NCBI GenBank assembly: GCA_902796835.1
Contig: CADBQP010000001.1
Span: 1-37,536, forward strand
Reading direction: 5' to 3'
Source of the DNA: an uncultured Bacteroidales bacterium
GTDB taxonomy: Bacteria; Bacteroidota; Bacteroidia; Bacteroidales; Bacteroidaceae
DNA length: 37,536 nt
In this document: piece by piece, positions 25,056-31,499 of the stretch
Position numbering within the stretch: the first letter of the stretch is position 1
Layout: each line of letters begins with the position of its first letter
Notes under the pieces: model-generated
What the model saw: only the letters and a program-made list of their open reading frames with translations
Databases searched by the model: none
Told to the model about the DNA's origin: nothing
Made by a program: the position numbers and the translations under genes

Positions 25056-25859
25056 ATGCCCATCGTCCGCCTCAACTCGCTCAGCGACCCGCGGCTAGCC
25101 CCCTATGCCGCGCTCACAGAGCGACAACTGCGCAACCGCCTCAACCCCGAAGAAGCCATCTTTGTGGCCGAAAGCCCCAAAGTGATACTCACTGCGCTCA
25201 GCGCCGGACTCAGGCCCATTTCCCTGCTTTGCGAAGAACGCCACATTCAGGGCGATGCCATGCCCATCGTGGAGAGCCATCCCCACATGCCCGTCTTCGT
25301 GGGCGAGCGCCAACTCCTCTCGCAGCTCACTGGCTATGAACTCACCCGCGGAGTGCTCTGTGCCATGCAACGCCCGCCTTCTGTGCCCGCCGCCGACATC
25401 TGTAGGAACGCACGCCGCATCGCCGTCTTGCAGAGCATCACCGACACCACCAACATAGGCGCCATCTTCCGCAGCGCCGCCGCCCTGGGCATAGATGCCG
25501 TGCTCCTCACACCCGACACCTGCGACCCCCTCAACCGTCGCGCCGTGCGCGTGTCGATGGGCAGCGTGTTCCTCGTCCCCTGGGCCTGGCTCGAAACCAC
25601 CAAGCCCGTGGACGAACTCCGCACTTTAGGTTTCAAAACCGTAGCCATGGCGCTCACCGAGAGGAGCCTTGCCATCGACCATCCCGCATTGAGTTGCGAA
25701 GAGCACCTCGCCATCATCCTTGGCACCGAGGGCGACGGCCTGCCAGCCGAAACCATAGCCGCGGCCGACTACGTGGTGCGCATACCCATGCACCACGGCG
25801 TCGATTCACTCAATGTGGCCGCCGCCTCAGCCCTCGCCTTTTGGGAACTGACGAAGTAG
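25056..25859 (+). CDS. SpoU/TrmH family RNA methyltransferase
   Basis: The 267-residue protein is a SPOUT 2'-O-methyltransferase using S-adenosylmethionine. All three SpoU motifs are present: DTTNIGAIFRSAAALG (130-145), ILGTEGDGLP (221-230) and IPMHHGVDSLNVAAASALAF (243-262). The N-terminal part (1-110) is the L30e-like substrate-binding domain. The target could be 23S rRNA (as in RlmB) or tRNA (as in TrmH) and cannot be assigned here. It starts 27 bases after the WecA-like gene, so it may be the last gene of the unit. The 3' gap to mltG is 135 bases. Confidence 0.9.
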   Translation: MPIVRLNSLSDPRLAPYAALTERQLRNRLNPEEAIFVAESPKVILTALSAGLRPISLLCEERHIQGDAMPIVESHPHMPVFVGERQLLSQLTGYELTRGVLCAMQRPPSVPAADICRNARRIAVLQSITDTTNIGAIFRSAAALGIDAVLLTPDTCDPLNRRAVRVSMGSVFLVPWAWLETTKPVDELRTLGFKTVAMALTERSLAIDHPALSCEEHLAIILGTEGDGLPAETIAAADYVVRIPMHHGVDSLNVAAASALAFWELTK

Positions 25860-25929
25860 GGGGCGAGAATAATGAATTGTCGATAAATATTTTCTATTAC
25901 CTTTTATCAAGCACCCTTAGTCAGCTTGC

Positions 25930-25974
25930 AAAAAAGCGCGTTGGCTCAACCATTTCAACTGTTGAGCCAACGCG
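25930..25974 (-). terminator. terminator of mltG
   Basis: CGCGTTGGCTCAAC (25937-25950) and GTTGAGCCAACGCG (25961-25974) form a 14-base perfect stem with a 10-base loop. On the minus strand a C and then TTTTTT follow. It lies 20 bases after the mltG stop. Confidence 0.9.
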
Positions 25975-25994
25975 TCATTCTATGTGCCGTTTCG

Positions 25995-27017
25995 CTATTG
26001 AATGCCTCGCTCGTTGAGAGCTTGGGCGTAGCGTCGCGCATTCTCCATGTGCTCGGTGTCGGTGGTGGCAAAGTTGTGCTGGCCGTTAAACTGCTCCGAG
26101 GCGCACATAAAGAGGTAGTCGTTGTGCTCAAGGTTGAGCACGGCCTTGATGCTCTCGAGCGACGGCAGGCAAATAGGGCCCGGGGGCAATCCCTCGTTGA
26201 GATAGGTGTTGTAGGGGCTTTTCACCTTCAGGTGGCCGTGCAGAATGCGGCGCAGGGTAAAGTCGCCGAGCGCAAACTTCACGGTGGGGTCGGCACACAG
26301 GCGCATGCCCTTTTGCAGGCGGTTCCAGTACATGCCCGCCACACGCGGTTTTTCGGGCCCGTGGGCCGTTTCTTTCTCCACAATGCTGGCCAGCGTGTAA
26401 ACCTCAGCGGGGCTCAGGCCAAGCGCGGCGGCCTGCTGCCGGCGAGAGTCAGTCCAGAAGGCATCGTGCTCGCGCTTCATTTTCTTCAGAAAAGCTTCGG
26501 GCTTCACGGTCCAGTATTCCTCATACGTGTTGGGGATGAAGAGTGTCATGAGCGTGGCTTCGTTGGCTCCCAGCTCAGATAGCAGGGCACTGTCGGCAAA
26601 GAGGACAAGCCATTGCGCCGTGTCGGGTTCGAGCGTGCGGGCCAGAAACTGGGCCAGGTCGACCTTGGTGTTCACCATCGGGATAACCACATCGACAGGT
26701 GTCTGCATGCCGCCGCGCAGACGCCTGAAGGCACTCACCACGTTTTGGCCGCTACCCACGTCGTAGCGCCCGCGGTGCACGTGGTCTGCATACTTGCCCA
26801 CTTGGCTCATCGCTTTGAAGGCCCACATGCCGCGGGCGTCGGCAGCGCAGAGCTTGTGACAGACGGAGTCGGGCGTGTCGTCGGCATCGACGTAGATGTA
26901 GCAGGGCTCGCTGCCCTTCACGAACGAGCGGAGGAGCACGGTGGCCCCTGTCAATAGCACGAGGGCGCCCAGGGCAAGGGCAGCCGTAATGATTATGGAG
27001 CGTTTCGATTTCAGCAT
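25995..27017 (-). CDS. mltG: endolytic peptidoglycan transglycosylase MltG
   Basis: The 340-residue protein cuts nascent glycan strands in the periplasm and ends their growth. A single N-terminal membrane helix (residues 8-31) anchors it. A LysM-like region is followed by the YceG catalytic domain. The catalytic motif ASIVEKET (210-217) is intact, and SPYNTYLNEGLPPGPICLPSLESIKA near 285 matches the conserved substrate-binding block. Length is normal. It is monocistronic with a strong terminator and faces away from the HAD/panB pair, sharing an inverted-repeat promoter region with it. Confidence 0.93.
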   Translation of the reverse strand: MLKSKRSIIITAALALGALVLLTGATVLLRSFVKGSEPCYIYVDADDTPDSVCHKLCAADARGMWAFKAMSQVGKYADHVHRGRYDVGSGQNVVSAFRRLRGGMQTPVDVVIPMVNTKVDLAQFLARTLEPDTAQWLVLFADSALLSELGANEATLMTLFIPNTYEEYWTVKPEAFLKKMKREHDAFWTDSRRQQAAALGLSPAEVYTLASIVEKETAHGPEKPRVAGMYWNRLQKGMRLCADPTVKFALGDFTLRRILHGHLKVKSPYNTYLNEGLPPGPICLPSLESIKAVLNLEHNDYLFMCASEQFNGQHNFATTDTEHMENARRYAQALNERGIQ

Positions 27018-27082
27018 GGTGAGTGTGTGTTAAAATATGTTGCGGAAAGCCGCTTTTGACAGGTGGGCTTTCAAAATTCGTG

Positions 27083-27166
27083 GGCGAAGTTAGCGAAAGA
27101 ATGCCACGAAAACAAGTTTTTGCAGCCTAAGGCGCCCCATAAAGCCCAAATTTCACTAACTTCGCC
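27083..27166. promoter_or_regulatory. divergent promoter region with an 11-base inverted repeat
   Basis: GGCGAAGTTAG (27083-27093) and CTAACTTCGCC (27156-27166) are perfect inverted copies in the mltG/HAD gap. Each contains TAACTTCG pointing at its own gene, a one-base variant of TAnnTTTG. They may be paired -7 boxes or a regulator site. Confidence 0.45.
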
Positions 27167-27174
27167 GCGCAAAT

Positions 27175-27804
27175 ATGAAAAAAGTAGCCCTTTTCGACCT
27201 CGACGGTGTGCTCATCGACACCGAGAGTGCCTATACCACCTTTTGGAAAGACATGGGCGAGGAATATTTCCCCGACATGCCCGAATTCGTGAGCCAGATC
27301 AAAGGCTCGTCGCTCCTCGATATGTTTGCGCGCTACTGGCCCAATCAGCCCGAAGAGCAGGAGCGCATTCAGCAGCGCCTCGACCGCTATGAGCAGCAAA
27401 TGACCTACACGCTCTTTGACGGCGCCCTCAGGCTTGTCGATGCCCTGCGCGAGCGCGGAGTGCGCACTGCCATCGTAACGAGCAGCAACAAGAAGAAAAT
27501 GGAACAGGTATACAGACAGCTGCCCGAGCTGTGCGACCATTTTGAGCGCGTTTTCACGGCCGAAGATGCTCCCAAGGCAAAACCGGCACCCGACCTCTAT
27601 CTGGCTGCTGCCCGGCAGATGGGAGTGGACCCCGAAGATTGCGCCGTCTTCGAAGACAGCGTGAACGGGCTCAACGCGGCGCGCCAGGCAGGCACCTATG
27701 TGGTAGGACTCTGCACGTCGTTGCCTCCCACCAAGGTAGAGCTTCTGTGCGACGAGCTCGTTGGCGACCTCGACGACTACTACCGCCGTCATTTCGAGGC
27801 TTGA
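27175..27804 (+). CDS. HAD family phosphatase (beta-phosphoglucomutase-like)
   Basis: The 209-residue product is a HAD-superfamily hydrolase, subfamily IA. Motif I is FDLDGVLIDTES, with nucleophile D8 and D10. Motif II is IVTSSN near residue 101, the motif III Lys lies in AKPAPD near 140, and motif IV is FEDSVNGLNAA near 160. The cap domain is the small helical C1 type. Substrates of such proteins are small phosphate esters, such as sugar phosphates, and cannot be told from sequence. It is followed by panB after 49 bases on the same strand. A -7-like TAACTTCG ends only 10 bases before the ATG. Confidence 0.88.
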   Translation: MKKVALFDLDGVLIDTESAYTTFWKDMGEEYFPDMPEFVSQIKGSSLLDMFARYWPNQPEEQERIQQRLDRYEQQMTYTLFDGALRLVDALRERGVRTAIVTSSNKKKMEQVYRQLPELCDHFERVFTAEDAPKAKPAPDLYLAAARQMGVDPEDCAVFEDSVNGLNAARQAGTYVVGLCTSLPPTKVELLCDELVGDLDDYYRRHFEA

Positions 27805-27853
27805 GTGTTAGAAGAGGATTAGGGATGTAAAACACAAATAATCAGAGAGAAAA

Positions 27854-28675
27854 ATGTCGGAATACATAGCAGACAAATCAAAGAAGATAACCGTTAAGAC
27901 ACTGCGCTCCATGAAGGAGGCTGGCCAGAAGATAGCCATGCTCACGAGCTACGACTACACCACGGCCATGCTTGTAGACAGAGCCGGAGTCGATGTGGTG
28001 CTCATTGGCGACAGTGCGGCCAATGTGAAGGCCGGCCTTCCCACCACGCTCCCCATTTCGCTCGACGAAATGATTGTCTATGCGCGCAGCGTGGTGCGGG
28101 CAGTGAAGCATGCCCTCGTGGTTTGCGACATGCCCTTTGGCTCCTATCAGGTGAGCGACGAGGACGCCATGCGCAACTGCATTCGCCTGATGAAGGAAAC
28201 GGGCGTCGATGCGCTGAAGCTCGAGGGCGGCTCCGAGATTAGCAACACGGTGGCCCATCTCGTGCGCAGCGGCATTCCCGTGTGCGGCCACCTGGGGCTC
28301 ACTCCGCAGAGTGTCAATGTCTTTGGCGGCTATGGTTTGCGCGCCCAGAGCGCATCGGAGGCTGAAAAGCTCGTGAGCGATGCCCACAGCCTTGAAAAGG
28401 CCGGAGTCTTCGCCATTGTTCTTGAAAAGATACCGGCCACTTTGGCGGCCCGCGTGGCCCGCGAGGTCAGTGTGCCTGTGATTGGCATCGGGGCCGGTGT
28501 GGAAGTGGACGGCCAGGTGCTCGTCATCGACGACATGCTGGGCATGAACGATGGGTTCAAGCCCAAGTTCCTGAGGCTTTACGCCAATTTGGGCGAGGTC
28601 ATCACCAAGGCTGTCGGCAACTACGTGGGCGATGTGAAAGCCGGCACTTTTCCCTCGGCCGACGAAAGCTATTAG
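27854..28675 (+). CDS. panB: 3-methyl-2-oxobutanoate hydroxymethyltransferase
   Basis: The 273-residue enzyme transfers a hydroxymethyl group from methylene-tetrahydrofolate to alpha-ketoisovalerate, giving ketopantoate, the first committed step of pantothenate synthesis. It has the (beta/alpha)8 fold with LIGDSAANV (metal Asp), the LKLEGGSE segment, GHLGLTPQSVN near residue 140 and the catalytic-region VLEKIP. These variants (DSAANV instead of DSLGMV) are, from memory, normal for Bacteroidetes PanB. The C-terminal FLRLYANLGEVITKAV is typical. panC and panD are about 14.6 kb upstream on the other strand. A terminator follows. Confidence 0.95.
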   Translation: MSEYIADKSKKITVKTLRSMKEAGQKIAMLTSYDYTTAMLVDRAGVDVVLIGDSAANVKAGLPTTLPISLDEMIVYARSVVRAVKHALVVCDMPFGSYQVSDEDAMRNCIRLMKETGVDALKLEGGSEISNTVAHLVRSGIPVCGHLGLTPQSVNVFGGYGLRAQSASEAEKLVSDAHSLEKAGVFAIVLEKIPATLAARVAREVSVPVIGIGAGVEVDGQVLVIDDMLGMNDGFKPKFLRLYANLGEVITKAVGNYVGDVKAGTFPSADESY

Positions 28676-28690
28676 TTAGGGCATGGCTCT

Positions 28691-28740
28691 GCAAAAGGCC
28701 AGCTCCCATCTGCGGATGAGGGCTGGCCTTTTGCTTGTTT
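28691..28740. terminator. terminator between panB and the HD/DUF2520 gene
   Basis: GCAAAAGGCCAGC (28691-28703) and GCTGGCCTTTTGC (28722-28734) form a 13-base perfect stem with a CATC/GATG inner pair. TTGTTT follows on the plus strand. It separates the convergent panB and the minus-strand gene ending at 28759. Confidence 0.85.
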
Positions 28741-28758
28741 CGTGCCTTGCTTCGGTGT

Positions 28759-30159
28759 TTATTCCTTGGGACGTCGTTTCGCTATGCTTTGGCTCAGCAG
28801 GTTGTAGATTTCGAGCAGTTCGGGCGACTGTGCCATCAGTTGGCGGTGGAGGGCCATGGTGTTTTCGTCGGCCCTGGCTGCCGGCCCGGTCTGTGCCTGG
28901 CGTGGCGTCATGGCCTGCACCTTTTTGGCCGTTTCGTCGATGATGGGCCGCAGGATGTCGAAGTCTGCGTTGGCTTGCCGCGCAATGTCGGCAGCCAGGT
29001 CGTAGAGGTGGTTCACAAAGTTGCTGGCAAAGACGGCTGCCAGGTGGAGTCGACGGCGCCCTGGGCTGTCTATGCGCGCCACGCGACGGCTCACTTTCAT
29101 GGCCAGGGCTTCTATGCGCTCAGTGTCGGGCCCGGTGCCCTCTACGAAGAGGGGGGTGGTGGCAAAGTCGACGTTGCGGTTGAGCGAGAACGTTTGCAGC
29201 GGGTAGAGCGAGCCATAGTGGGGGCATTGGCCCTCGAAGATTTCGAGCGATATGCAGCCTGCCATGTGGACAAGGGTGGTCGTTTCGAGCCGTGGGGCAT
29301 GTGCTTGGCAATATTGGCCCACTACTTGTGGCAGGGCCGTGTCGGAAACGGCAAAGATGGCGAAGTCGGTGGCGGGCAGTTGGGCCACGTTGTCGGTGGC
29401 AGGGCAGCCAATGGTTTTGGCCAGCCTTTGTGCGTGGCTCAGTGTGCGGCTGGCAATGCCCGCAATGCCGACGCGGGCTTCGCTGAGGGCACGGGCTATT
29501 TGAGTGGCCATGCGGCCGCTGCCAATGATGGCAACGGTTCCCACTGGGCGCTCGCTATTGTAGAATTGCTCAAACTTTTGCCGTAGAAGTGACTCGTTTT
29601 CAATGATTTGCCTGAGCTTAGAAAGTTCGGCAGCGTTTTCGCTGTTGTCGAGCCATAGCTTGAGGTATCCGCCCTCGGCATATTTTTCGTGCAGGTGGGC
29701 CACCATGCGCTGATAGTGCTCTTCCTTGGCGAGGCTGGGGTAGTGGGCAAAGCCGAACTGCACGGTTCGGCGCAACACGGTGTCGGTTTCGATGAGGCGG
29801 TCGGCCTCGGCCACTATGCGTCCGTAGATTGTGCGTGGCGGATTGGCGTTGCTGGCGCGGTGGTCTTCGATGGCTTGTGCCATGAGCTGCATTTGTTCGT
29901 CGGTGAACCATTTTCGCAGCGTTGTGTCGGCGAGCAGAAACTGTGCTGAGGTGAGGTGGTGGTTTTCGCGCCCTTGGCCGAGGCCTACGTCGTGGTAGGC
30001 TGCCACTGCATATGCCATTCTTTCGTCGGCGCCGAGTGCTCGTGCATAGCGCAGGGAGCGTTCGATGACTTGCAGCGCGTGTGGGCGCTGGTGTGCGGCG
30101 TCGAAGGCGTCGTAGAGCGGCAGTATGTGGGTTTCGATGTGCTGGCGCAGGCTTTCCAT
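28759..30159 (-). CDS. fused HD phosphohydrolase and DUF2520 NAD(P)-binding oxidoreductase-like protein
   Basis: The 466-residue protein has an N-terminal HD domain and a C-terminal Rossmann/DUF2520 part in one uninterrupted frame. HD residues are H27, H56-D57 (AAYHDVG), H67-H68, H100 (EDHRAS) and D120 (EADRLIE). The second part starts about residue 205 with VAIIGSGRMATQIARAL, the nucleotide-binding glycine loop, then HMAGCISLEIF. It ends in the DUF2520 helical segment (LHLAAVFASNFVNHLYDLAADIA near 371-393). Family knowledge: HD domains hydrolyse phosphate esters or nucleotides, and DUF2520 proteins resemble proline-reductase-type dehydrogenases; substrates are unknown. The two are usually separate genes. 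A deaminase gene lies 26 bases upstream on the same strand. Confidence 0.8.
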   Translation of the reverse strand: MESLRQHIETHILPLYDAFDAAHQRPHALQVIERSLRYARALGADERMAYAVAAYHDVGLGQGRENHHLTSAQFLLADTTLRKWFTDEQMQLMAQAIEDHRASNANPPRTIYGRIVAEADRLIETDTVLRRTVQFGFAHYPSLAKEEHYQRMVAHLHEKYAEGGYLKLWLDNSENAAELSKLRQIIENESLLRQKFEQFYNSERPVGTVAIIGSGRMATQIARALSEARVGIAGIASRTLSHAQRLAKTIGCPATDNVAQLPATDFAIFAVSDTALPQVVGQYCQAHAPRLETTTLVHMAGCISLEIFEGQCPHYGSLYPLQTFSLNRNVDFATTPLFVEGTGPDTERIEALAMKVSRRVARIDSPGRRRLHLAAVFASNFVNHLYDLAADIARQANADFDILRPIIDETAKKVQAMTPRQAQTGPAARADENTMALHRQLMAQSPELLEIYNLLSQSIAKRRPKE

Positions 30160-30185
30160 GGGGCGTGGAGGTTTTTGGGGGGTGG

Positions 30186-30653
30186 TTAGTATTCCACTTT
30201 GTCGTCTTTTTGCTCCCAGGCTTCAAAGGCGCTGATGGCTTCGTCAGAGAGCAGGGCCTTCATCTGCTTGGCGCGTTGTGCTACGGGCAGGGCCAGTTCT
30301 TCGTATATGAAGTTGTCGTCGAAGCCAATTTTGGCGGCGTCGCGCTGGTTGTTGCCGTAGTATATTCGGTCGAGGTGGGCCCAATAGATGGCTCCCAGAC
30401 ACATGGGGCAGGGTTCGCACGAGGTGAAGATTTCGCAGCCCGAGAGGTCGAAGGTGCCGAGTTTTTGGCAGGCGGCGCGTATGGCGCTCACTTCGGCGTG
30501 GGCAGTGGGGTCGTGGAGTGGGGTGACACGGTTTACGCCCGTGGCAATGATTTCGCCTTGGCGGGCAATGACGGCTCCGAAGGGACCGCCGCCGTTTCTG
30601 ACGTTTTCGACGGAGAGGCGAATGGCCTCGCGCATGATTTCTTCGTTGGTCAT
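30186..30653 (-). CDS. guanine deaminase-like nucleoside deaminase
   Basis: The 155-residue protein is a cytidine-deaminase-fold zinc enzyme. The zinc site is H52-A-E54 (TAHAEVSAIRAA) and C82-P-M-C85 (SCEPCPMCLGAIYWA). Length and the SCEPCPMCLGAIYWAHLDRIYYG block match bacterial guanine deaminases of the GuaD type, which convert guanine to xanthine in purine salvage. tRNA adenosine deaminase TadA is the main alternative, but TadA usually has ELCPMCxGA with different flanks. It has a good promoter at 30685-30716 and may be cotranscribed with the downstream HD/DUF2520 gene, 26 bases away. Confidence 0.82.
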   Translation of the reverse strand: MTNEEIMREAIRLSVENVRNGGGPFGAVIARQGEIIATGVNRVTPLHDPTAHAEVSAIRAACQKLGTFDLSGCEIFTSCEPCPMCLGAIYWAHLDRIYYGNNQRDAAKIGFDDNFIYEELALPVAQRAKQMKALLSDEAISAFEAWEQKDDKVEY

Positions 30654-30684
30654 ATGCTTGTTGTTTTGCGTTCTTAAAAGTGTG

Positions 30685-30716
30685 CAAAAGTAGATTTATT
30701 TGCCGAATTTCCCAAA
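30685..30716 (-). promoter_or_regulatory. promoter of the deaminase gene
   Basis: On the minus strand TTTG (30716-30713) and TACTTTTG (30692-30685) are 20 bases apart. This is the best match to the Bacteroidetes promoter consensus in the window. The ATG at 30653 is 31 bases downstream. Confidence 0.7.
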
Positions 30717-30756
30717 AAAAGTGTCGGAAACTTCGCTCGTTGGTGTCTATAATCCT

Positions 30757-30764
30757 TATTTTTG
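30757..30764 (+). promoter_or_regulatory. candidate -7 box of the HD gene
   Basis: TATTTTTG matches TAnnTTTG, 86 bases before the ATG at 30850. The -33 region is weak. It forms a divergent pair with the deaminase promoter. Confidence 0.4.
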
Positions 30765-30849
30765 CATGGCAAAGCGGGTGGGGCGGTTGCTTCGTGCCAT
30801 GGAGAGAGGCCCCAGCCCGCACGGTTTTAGCTATAAGCATTACGTAACT

Positions 30850-31386
30850 ATGGAAGCCTTAGATATCATTCAGAAATACTATCCTTTCGATTCTGCCTTG
30901 CGGCAGTTGCTGCTGCACCACAGCCGCCAGGTGGCCCTCAGGGCGCTCGACATTGCGCGGCGTCATCCCGAGCTGGGTCTCGATGCGGCTTTTTTGGAGC
31001 AGGCGGCCATGGTGCACGACGTGGGCATTTTCCTCTGCAATGCGCCGGGCATTGGCTGTCATGGCCCGGCGCCATACCTGATGCACGGTCCGCTGGGAGC
31101 AGCGCTCTTGCGGCAGGAGGGGCTCGAATCGCTGGCCCGCGTGTGTGAGCGCCACACGGGAACGGGTCTCACAGCCTTGGAGATTGAGCGCAGAGGGCTT
31201 CCGCTGCCGGTGGCCGACCTTTTGCCCGAGACGTTAGAGGAGCAGGTGGTGTGCTATGCCGACAAATTCTTTTCGAAGAGCCATCCCGAAAGGGTGCGCA
31301 CCGTGGAGCAAACGGCCGCGAGCCTCGAAAAGTTTGGCCCCGAGGGCGTGGCGAAATTCATGGGCTGGGCTGAGCGCTTCGAATAG
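30850..31386 (+). CDS. HD domain phosphohydrolase-like protein
   Basis: The 178-residue protein carries an HD-domain fold. Candidate metal residues are H24 in HHSRQVALRAL, H56-D57 in AMVHDVGIF, H79 in LMHG, H102 in CERHTGTG and a C-terminal Asp in YADKFFSK. This is the bacterial subgroup with a single HD domain and no GGDEF or GYP motif. The substrate is unknown; small phosphomonoesters or nucleotides are usual for the superfamily. I chose the ATG at 30850, because the longer frame to 30700 covers the promoter region. It lies upstream of lptD but has its own promoter candidate. Confidence 0.85.
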   Translation: MEALDIIQKYYPFDSALRQLLLHHSRQVALRALDIARRHPELGLDAAFLEQAAMVHDVGIFLCNAPGIGCHGPAPYLMHGPLGAALLRQEGLESLARVCERHTGTGLTALEIERRGLPLPVADLLPETLEEQVVCYADKFFSKSHPERVRTVEQTAASLEKFGPEGVAKFMGWAERFE

Positions 31387-31461
31387 GGCAGGGCTTTGGC
31401 GCAAAGAGCACCTTTTTTTATTAAAAAACGTAAACGGCGGGCATAATAGCGCAAAATTGCG

Positions 31462-31469
31462 TATTTTTG
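31462..31469 (+). promoter_or_regulatory. candidate -7 box of lptD
   Basis: TATTTTTG matches TAnnTTTG. It covers the most upstream TTG at 31467, so translation must start further down if this box is used. No clear -33 element is seen. Confidence 0.4.
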
Positions 31470-31499
31470 CGTGCTAAAACAATAAAGACGCGCTTTCGT

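Noticed and set aside
27805-27853. Possible riboswitch before panB
   Set aside because: Only 49 bases separate it from the HAD gene and no structure is visible.
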